Source: Bacillota bacterium (GTDB lineage: Bacteria; Bacillota_E; Sulfobacillia; Sulfobacillales; Sulfobacillaceae). From it: 8,124 nt of DNA. How positions within the stretch are numbered: the stretch's first letter is position 1; each line of letters starts with the position of its first letter. Made by a program: the position numbers and the translations under genes. Shown one piece after another: positions 4,477 through 8,124 of the stretch. Below the pieces are notes generated by a model. That model saw only the letters and a list, made by a program, of their open reading frames with translations, had not been told where the DNA came from and ran no database searches. The DNA lies in the NCBI GenBank assembly GCA_021820165.1, contig JAKADW010000080.1, positions 1 to 8,124 of the forward strand, written 5' to 3'.

Positions 4477-7326
4477 ATGGCATTAAAGCAACCGAAGGTT
4501 TTGGAAGAGGGGGCCGGGAACGTCCGGCGCCTGCATACCACCTGCTACATGTGTGCCTGCCGTTGTGGCATTGAAGTGACCCTAGAAGGTGACCGGGTGC
4601 GCTTTTTGTCTGGCATCCCGGAAAATCCGGTGAACAAGGGGGTGTGGTGCGCCAAGGGTGGGGCCGGCATTATGACCGAGTACAGTCCGGCGCGCCTGAA
4701 GACGCCGCTGATGCGTGAGCCCGGGGCTCCCCGAGGTGAAGGCCGGTTGGTGCCCGTCGACTGGGAGACGGCGTTAAGTCAAGTGACAGCTTGGCTAAAA
4801 GACATTCGTGCCACGGATCCGCGAAAGCTCGCCTATTTCACGGGTCGCGATCAGATGCAGGCGTTTAATGGATATTGGGCCCGACAATTTGGCACGCCCA
4901 ATTGGGCCGCTCATGGGGGTTTTTGTTCGGTCAATATGGCGGCGGGGGGCATGTATTCCGTCGGGGGCAGTTTTTGGGAGTTTGGTTGGCCAGACCTGGA
5001 GCATGCCCGCTGGTTCATGATGTTTGGGGTCGCGGAAGACCATCCCTCCAACCCCTTAAAGCTGGCCATTTCGGCGTTAAAGGAACGGGGCGGCCGCTTC
5101 ATCGTGGTCAATCCGGTACGGAGCGGCTATGGGGCCTTAGCCGATGAATGGGTGCCCATCCGCCCCGGAACTGACGGCGCCTTTATTTTAGCCTTGATGC
5201 ACGTGCTGTATCGGGAAAATCTTTACGATAAAGGGTTCCTCTCTTCCTGGACCAATGCGCCGGGATTGGTGATCCGAGCCCCAGGGACTCCTCGGGACGG
5301 ACTTTTTTTCCGCACCGAAGACGGGGACCTCTGGGTCGGGTTGGAATCGGGGGAATTAGTCCCCTATCGAAAAGCCCAAGGGCAGGGCGTCTTAACGGGA
5401 CAATTTCACCGCGATGGCCAGACCCTAGAGCCCGCCTTCCAAGCGCTCGTTCGGGAAATCGAACGGGCCACCCCGGCCTGGGCGGAAGAGGTGACCGGGA
5501 TTCCCAAGAAGACCATCGTTCGCCTGGCGTTGGAAATGGGCCGGGTCTCTCAAGAAGAACCCCTGGTGCTTCCCATTCCCTGGGACGACATTTACGGAAA
5601 CCATCATGCGGTAACCATCGGACGACCGGTGGCTTTTCATGCCATGCGGGGCTTGGCCGCCCACACCAATGGGTTTCAAACCATTCGCGGCCTGTTCGAT
5701 TTGATGATGATGCTCGGGACGGTGGATGCCCCCGGTGGGTTTCTTTATAAGAGTCCCTATCCGAAGCCGGTACCGCCCCCGGTAAAGCCTGCACCCAATC
5801 CCGGGGACTACGGGCCGAATCGGGCGGCCAAAGCACCCTTGCTGGGATATCCCACCAGCCCCGACGACCTTTTGGTTGATGGGGATGAGCCGATTCGCAT
5901 CGATGAAGCCTATTCGTGGAAATACCCGCTAGCGGCCCACGGTACGATTCAAAATGTGGTGGCCAATGCCCATGACAAGACGCCCTACGCTATTGACACC
6001 CTCATGATTTACATGGCCAACATCGCCTGGAATTCGACCTGGAACACGCTCACCACCCGAGAGATGTTGACAGCACGAGACGAGGTGACGGGCGAGTATA
6101 AAATCCCGCACGTGGTGGTTTTTGACGCCTTTGACTCGGAGACGGTGGCCTATGCCGACGTAGTCTTTCCCGATACCACCTACTTGGAGCGATGGGATGC
6201 CACGTCGCTTCAGGACCGTCCGATTTCGGAACCCTCGGGTCCTGCCGACTCGATTCGCCAGCCCGTGGTCCCGGTATTGGGCGATGTCCGGCCCACGGCC
6301 GATGTGCTCATTGAGTTGGCTAATCGCTTGGAGCTGCCCGGTTTCGTGGACCAGGGCGTCCCGCGCTACAAGACCTATGCCGACTTTATTCAAGGATGGG
6401 AGACCGAACCGGGCTCGGGCGTCGGGCTTCTCATGGGGTTTCGCGGGAAGAGGGGGGACCAGGTACTGGTGGGTGAGCCCAATCCCCACCAATTGGAAGC
6501 CTACGCGGCCCATAAGGCGTTTTTCGAGTGGCGGTTACCCGATTCGCATCGCTATTACCGCATGGCTAATCAGGGATATCTCGATTGGGCCCACCAGGTG
6601 AAGTTTGTCGGATCACCGGATCCGATTACCCTCCATCTTTATTCCGAGCCGCTGCAGACCTTTCGGTTGGCGGGTCTGGGGTTTTGGCCGGGCAAGAAAC
6701 CCCAGGACCCGGCCTTGAAAGAGCGGTTGAAGACCTACTTTTCTCCCGTGCCCATTTGGTACGCGCCACTGGAGGACCGGCCCGACGAACAAGCGCAATA
6801 TCCCTTACGCATCATCACCCAGCGGCCCATGACCCACTACCATTCCTGGGGGTCCCACAATGCCTGGCTTCGTCAGTTATTGAATGAGAACCCCCTTTTC
6901 ATGAACCCGAAAAAAGCGGCGGCCTTGGGGCTTCAGGAGGGAGAGTGGGTATGGATTGAGTCCCGCATCGGCCGCATGACGGGGAAACTGCGATTGTCCG
7001 ATGCCGTGGAGCCGGATACGGTCTGGACCTGGAATGCGATTGCCAAGGGCCCAGGATCCTGGGCTTTGGATCCACAAAGTCCGGAGGTGCAGCGCGCCAT
7101 TTTAATCAACCATATCATTCCCGATCGCATAGCCGGTGGGGATCAGGGATTTTTCAACAACGACCCCGTGACCGGTCAGGCGGGGTGGTACGATGCGCGG
7201 GTCAAGGTGTATCCCTCGGAGATTCATGAGGTGTGGCCGCGCGTGGACGGCCGTAAGCCCGCCTCACCACCGCCCGACATTGGGTACTTCGCCTATCAAA
7301 GTGCCGGGCCCGAAAGGAGATCATAA
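4477..7326 (+). CDS. soeA: Molybdopterin oxidoreductase catalytic subunit, probable sulfite dehydrogenase SoeA
   Basis: This 949-residue protein of the DMSO reductase superfamily is best read as the catalytic subunit of membrane-bound cytoplasmic sulfite dehydrogenase, which oxidises sulfite to sulfate. A [4Fe-4S] site is formed by Cys23-x2-Cys26-x3-Cys30 and Cys58, followed by Lys60. An additional Cys28 sits inside the motif. The likely Mo ligand is Cys150 in HGGFCSVNMAAGG, followed by GGSFWEFGWPDLEHARWF, which is typical of the SoeA group. The bis-MGD core runs to about residue 700, and the C-terminal dinucleotide-binding domain starts near 779 (ITQRPMTHYHSWGSHN). There is no Tat signal; the N-terminus goes straight into the Fe-S domain, so the enzyme should stay in the cytoplasm as known for SoeA. 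The start has a strong SD eight bases upstream. One base separates its stop from soeB. Thiosulfate, polysulfide or tetrathionate reductase is less likely because those enzymes are usually exported. Confidence 0.85.
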   Translation: MALKQPKVLEEGAGNVRRLHTTCYMCACRCGIEVTLEGDRVRFLSGIPENPVNKGVWCAKGGAGIMTEYSPARLKTPLMREPGAPRGEGRLVPVDWETALSQVTAWLKDIRATDPRKLAYFTGRDQMQAFNGYWARQFGTPNWAAHGGFCSVNMAAGGMYSVGGSFWEFGWPDLEHARWFMMFGVAEDHPSNPLKLAISALKERGGRFIVVNPVRSGYGALADEWVPIRPGTDGAFILALMHVLYRENLYDKGFLSSWTNAPGLVIRAPGTPRDGLFFRTEDGDLWVGLESGELVPYRKAQGQGVLTGQFHRDGQTLEPAFQALVREIERATPAWAEEVTGIPKKTIVRLALEMGRVSQEEPLVLPIPWDDIYGNHHAVTIGRPVAFHAMRGLAAHTNGFQTIRGLFDLMMMLGTVDAPGGFLYKSPYPKPVPPPVKPAPNPGDYGPNRAAKAPLLGYPTSPDDLLVDGDEPIRIDEAYSWKYPLAAHGTIQNVVANAHDKTPYAIDTLMIYMANIAWNSTWNTLTTREMLTARDEVTGEYKIPHVVVFDAFDSETVAYADVVFPDTTYLERWDATSLQDRPISEPSGPADSIRQPVVPVLGDVRPTADVLIELANRLELPGFVDQGVPRYKTYADFIQGWETEPGSGVGLLMGFRGKRGDQVLVGEPNPHQLEAYAAHKAFFEWRLPDSHRYYRMANQGYLDWAHQVKFVGSPDPITLHLYSEPLQTFRLAGLGFWPGKKPQDPALKERLKTYFSPVPIWYAPLEDRPDEQAQYPLRIITQRPMTHYHSWGSHNAWLRQLLNENPLFMNPKKAAALGLQEGEWVWIESRIGRMTGKLRLSDAVEPDTVWTWNAIAKGPGSWALDPQSPEVQRAILINHIIPDRIAGGDQGFFNNDPVTGQAGWYDARVKVYPSEIHEVWPRVDGRKPASPPPDIGYFAYQSAGPERRS

Positions 7327-7327
7327 C

Positions 7328-7990
7328 GTGCAGCTTACGATTATTACCGACTTGAACAAATGCGTCGGCTGTAAGAGTTGTCAGGTATCGTGCAAGGAGC
7401 ATAATACGTCGGGGGCTTTTGGCCCGGTGCCAGATGAGCATCCCTATCAAGACCCGGATGGCATGTGGTGGAATCGCATTGTCACCATGGAATCCGGCGA
7501 GTATCCCAACACCCAGGTGATGTATCTCCCGAAAGCCTGCATGCATTGCTATGATGCCCCGTGTGTGCCCGTGTGTCCCACCGGCGCCTCCTACAAGCGC
7601 GCAGATAATGGGGTGGTGCTTGTCGATTACGAGAGTTGCATTGGGTGTCAATTGTGTATGTGGGCGTGTCCCTACGGGGTGCGCGAGTTTGACGAAGAGG
7701 AAGGCGTGGTCAAGAAATGCACCCTCTGTATCGACCGTATTGAGGATGAGACATTGCCCGAGGTAGAGCGCCAGCCCGCCTGCGTGCAGAGTTGTCCCAC
7801 CCACGCGCGCACGTTCGGGGATTTGGACGATCCGACCTCGGAGGTGTCGAAGTTAGTGGCCGAGCGGCAAGGATTTGGGCTTTTGCCGGAACTGGGTGCG
7901 AGACCGGCCGTCCACTATCTGCCCCGGCGCCCAGCCCCGTCACCCGTGAGTCGGGATGAGATTTCGGCTCTTCTCGAGGAGAAATACTGA
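7328..7990 (+). CDS. soeB: Four-cluster ferredoxin subunit, probable sulfite dehydrogenase SoeB
   Basis: This 220-residue iron-sulfur subunit of the DmsB/PsrB/NrfC type carries electrons from the molybdenum subunit to the membrane anchor. Sixteen cysteines form four [4Fe-4S] sites: 12, 15, 18, 22; 71, 74, 79, 83; 104, 107, 110, 114; and 131, 134, 152, 156, with the usual cluster-1/4 and 2/3 pairing of the fold. There is no signal peptide, in agreement with a cytoplasmic enzyme. The GTG at 7328 was chosen although the frame is open upstream to an ATG at 7193. It has AAAGGAG (7313-7319) eight bases before it, gives the family's normal N-terminus just ahead of the first cysteine motif, and avoids a 135-base overlap with soeA. 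The upstream extension is low-complexity soeA shadow. The stop overlaps the next ATG by one base. Confidence 0.93.
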   Translation: MQLTIITDLNKCVGCKSCQVSCKEHNTSGAFGPVPDEHPYQDPDGMWWNRIVTMESGEYPNTQVMYLPKACMHCYDAPCVPVCPTGASYKRADNGVVLVDYESCIGCQLCMWACPYGVREFDEEEGVVKKCTLCIDRIEDETLPEVERQPACVQSCPTHARTFGDLDDPTSEVSKLVAERQGFGLLPELGARPAVHYLPRRPAPSPVSRDEISALLEEKY

Positions 7991-8124
7991 TGAAACCCTC
8001 GATCCAACTTTTGGCGCTCACCATCGGTCAGGGTCTCGCCGTCGGGCTTACCGTCGCCCTCGCCTATCTCGCTTCCCGAGGCGTGCTCACGCCTCCTTTA
8101 GTGTGGACGTTTTTGGGAGCCAGC
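7990..8124 (+). CDS. soeC: Membrane anchor subunit, probable SoeC (DmsC-like), 5' part only
   Basis: The first 45 codons of a membrane protein start at an ATG that shares one base with the soeB stop (TGATG), with GAGGAGA (7976-7981) eight bases upstream. After a short polar start, residues 7-28 form a hydrophobic helix (LLALTIGQGLAVGLTVALAYL), and a second hydrophobic stretch begins near residue 37. Position after the molybdenum and four-cluster subunits, plus the GQGLAVG-type first helix, suits a DmsC-family anchor that passes electrons to quinone. An NrfD/PsrC-type anchor cannot be excluded from this fragment. It runs off the right edge. Confidence 0.75.
   Translation, partial: MKPSIQLLALTIGQGLAVGLTVALAYLASRGVLTPPLVWTFLGAS

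Noticed and set aside
4501..4650. Idea that SoeA is an exported Tat substrate
   Set aside because: No twin-arginine signal with a following hydrophobic stretch is present. VRRLHTTC leads directly into the Fe-S cysteines.
5183..5836. Long minus-strand open frame (217 codons) inside soeA
   Set aside because: It is fully opposite a well-supported gene, has low-complexity Pro/Arg/Ser-rich composition, no SD and no recognisable motif. It is a shadow of G+C-rich codons.
5929..6513. Minus-strand open frame (194 codons) inside soeA
   Set aside because: It has no start signal or motif and is opposite a conserved part of SoeA.
7193..7327. Upstream extension of soeB from an ATG at 7193
   Set aside because: It would add 45 residues unlike any four-cluster ferredoxin N-terminus and overlap soeA by 134 bases. 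The GTG at 7328 has an ideal SD.
7202..7804. Minus-strand open frame (200 codons) opposite the soeA/soeB junction
   Set aside because: It crosses two real genes on the other strand, has no family motif and no promoter or SD. It is a G+C-driven shadow.

Overview
The window looks like a chromosomal segment of a sulfur-oxidising chemolithotrophic bacterium, G+C-rich by eye (no count was made). Bacillota-like ribosome binding sites (G-rich Shine-Dalgarno sequences), ATG and GTG starts and a clear sigma-A type promoter suggest an acidophilic Sulfobacillus-like Firmicute. The taxon is an inference from gene content and style, since no rRNA is present.

Layout: (1) 1-393, minus strand: the N-terminal 131 residues of a lipoate/octanoate protein ligase family enzyme, running off the left edge. 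(2) 394-628: a divergent intergenic region with a good promoter (TTGCCG-17-TACAAT) for the next operon. (3) 629-3439, plus strand: a compact, overlapping three-gene operon for a proton-translocating NAD(P) transhydrogenase of the split-alpha type (pntAA, pntAB, pntB), closed by a stem-loop at 3438-3476. (4) 3451-4353, minus strand: a LysR-family regulator resembling CysL, preceded by a possible 21-codon leader ORF whose stop overlaps the regulator start. (5) 4354-4476: a 123-bp divergent control region. (6) 4477-8124, plus strand: a molybdoenzyme operon with a 949-residue catalytic subunit lacking a Tat signal, a 220-residue four-cluster ferredoxin subunit and the start of a DmsC-like membrane anchor. 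This is best read as the cytoplasmic membrane-bound sulfite dehydrogenase SoeABC.

Working model (inference): SoeABC oxidises sulfite in the cytoplasm and passes electrons to the quinone pool, under control of the divergent CysL-like regulator. The transhydrogenase exchanges hydride between NADH and NADP+, coupled to the proton gradient, and so supplies NADPH for autotrophic biosynthesis. The lipoate ligase fits a sulfur-oxidation setting because the sHdr pathway, which releases sulfite, uses a lipoylated carrier protein; the genes that would prove this lie outside the window.

No tRNA, rRNA, CRISPR array, insertion sequence or phage gene was seen. The most notable points are an Ala replacing the normally conserved Asp of the GAND motif in the NADP(H)-binding domain of PntB, the choice between a leaderless ATG and an SD-preceded GTG start for pntAA, and the tightly packed lysR/soeA control region with its candidate coupled leader peptide.
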